From: Loktanella sp.
GTDB lineage: Bacteria > Pseudomonadota > Alphaproteobacteria > Rhodobacterales > Rhodobacteraceae
Assembly (NCBI GenBank): GCA_024635625.1
Contig: JAGXIQ010000053.1
Location: forward strand, 1-33,972
DNA: 33,972 nt
Direction of reading: 5' to 3'
This document shows positions 33,700 to 33,972 of this stretch, piece after piece. Positions within the stretch are counted from its first letter, which is position 1. Each line of letters begins with the position of its first letter. The translations under genes and the position numbers were made by a program. The notes below the pieces were generated by a model, which saw nothing but the letters and a program-made list of their open reading frames with translations, had not been told where the DNA came from and did no database searches.

Positions 33700-33972
33700 A
33701 TAGCTTTATGGATTAATACCAACCTGCACTGATCAGAACTCCTGCGCCCACTGGCGGCGTCCGATGGACACGATGCGCTCGGGCTGGCCGATAAGCTTGT
33801 TCCAGGCATCACAGCAATGATCGACGATGTTGTCGTAGGTTTCAAAAATGTGGTTGGAGAGCCAATTATCCCGCATGAATTGCCAGATGTTTTCGACGGG
33901 ATTGAGTTCTGGGCATTTGGCTGGCAGCGGGATGATGCTGATATTTTGGGGTATGATGAGTGCGGCGGTCAC
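33700..33972 (-). mobile_element. IS630-family insertion sequence, 3' end (continues beyond window end)
   Basis: The element carries the transposase fragment at 33733-33972 and ends somewhere to its left, near TAATACC at about 33714-33720. The terminus is not resolved. Its outer sequence does not match the outer sequence of the element at the left end of the window, so the two seem to be different IS630-type elements. The 129 bp between the tRNA and the transposase are AT-richer than the surroundings and hold no clear gene. Confidence 0.6.
33733..33972 (-). CDS. IS630-family transposase, C-terminal fragment
   Basis: The 79 visible residues hold LPAKCPELNPVENIWQFMR, where the Glu of PxxNPVE is the last catalytic residue of the DDE domain of IS630/Tc1-type transposases. 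WLSNHIFETYDNIVDHC and the tail WNKLIGQPERIVSIG match a subgroup common in alphaproteobacteria. The stop codon is at 33735-33733. The rest of the gene lies beyond the window, so it is unknown if the enzyme is intact. Confidence 0.9.
   Translation of the reverse strand: MTAALIIPQNISIIPLPAKCPELNPVENIWQFMRDNWLSNHIFETYDNIVDHCCDAWNKLIGQPERIVSIGRRQWAQEF

Overview
The window looks like chromosomal DNA of an alphaproteobacterium of the Rhodobacteraceae (Roseobacter group). Support comes from the gene order lptF-lptG-lptD-surA-pdxA-rsmA, the order rplU-rpmA-GNAT-GNAT-obgE-proB next to chpT and a DUF3553 gene, a ribosomal protein L21 with a long C-terminal extension, the DUF4167 protein, the olsB-olsA ornithine-lipid pair, and moderately high GC. 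Family-level placement is inference; no rRNA gene is present. Both ends of the window lie inside IS630-family transposase genes, so the window probably ends where an assembly broke at repeated insertion sequences.

Layout. 1-1177: the 5' end of an IS630-type element abuts an alanine/sodium symporter gene that has lost its N-terminal part. 1220-4532 (+): a YheS-like ABC-F ATPase, a MarC-family membrane protein, a membrane-anchored retropepsin-like protease and a 32-residue lipoprotein. 4551-6495 (-): holC and pepA. 6628-14068 (+): a tightly packed envelope and housekeeping operon, lptF-lptG-lptD-surA-pdxA-rsmA, mostly with ATGA or TAATG stop-start overlaps, ending at a strong bidirectional terminator. 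14105-17433 (-): a DUF4167 protein with 18-nt tandem repeats, prmC, prfA and a small DUF1499 protein. 17531-18688 (-): an M20 amidohydrolase, divergent from mazG and an iron-type periplasmic binding protein (+). 20767-23428 (-): uup and trmJ. 23552-24175 (+): a degenerate ThiE/TenI-like protein. 24187-25757 (-): olsA and olsB for ornithine lipid synthesis. 25884-26704: a DUF3553 gene and chpT, back to back. 26701-27656 (-): a heavily decayed proA. 27659-32000 (-): proB, obgE, two GNAT acetyltransferases, rpmA and rplU. 32186-33354: a lipoprotein and a DUF2059 protein, convergent. 33514-33603: tRNA-Ser(CGA). 33733-33972: the C-terminal part of another IS630-type transposase.

The genes serve mainly outer-membrane assembly (LptF/G/D, SurA, ornithine lipids), translation (RF1 and its methylase PrmC, L21/L27, ObgE, RsmA, TrmJ, two ABC-F proteins), nucleotide and vitamin metabolism (MazG, PdxA) and the CtrA phosphorelay (ChpT). 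No phage, CRISPR or defence system is visible.

The most notable result is the stretch between chpT and proB. It looks non-coding, but on the minus strand it is a proA pseudogene, readable only by moving through all three frames and crossing stop codons. It sits directly behind an intact-looking proB, so the last steps of proline synthesis must be completed by another gene or are lost. Together with the IS-truncated symporter, this points to ongoing gene decay and insertion-sequence activity.
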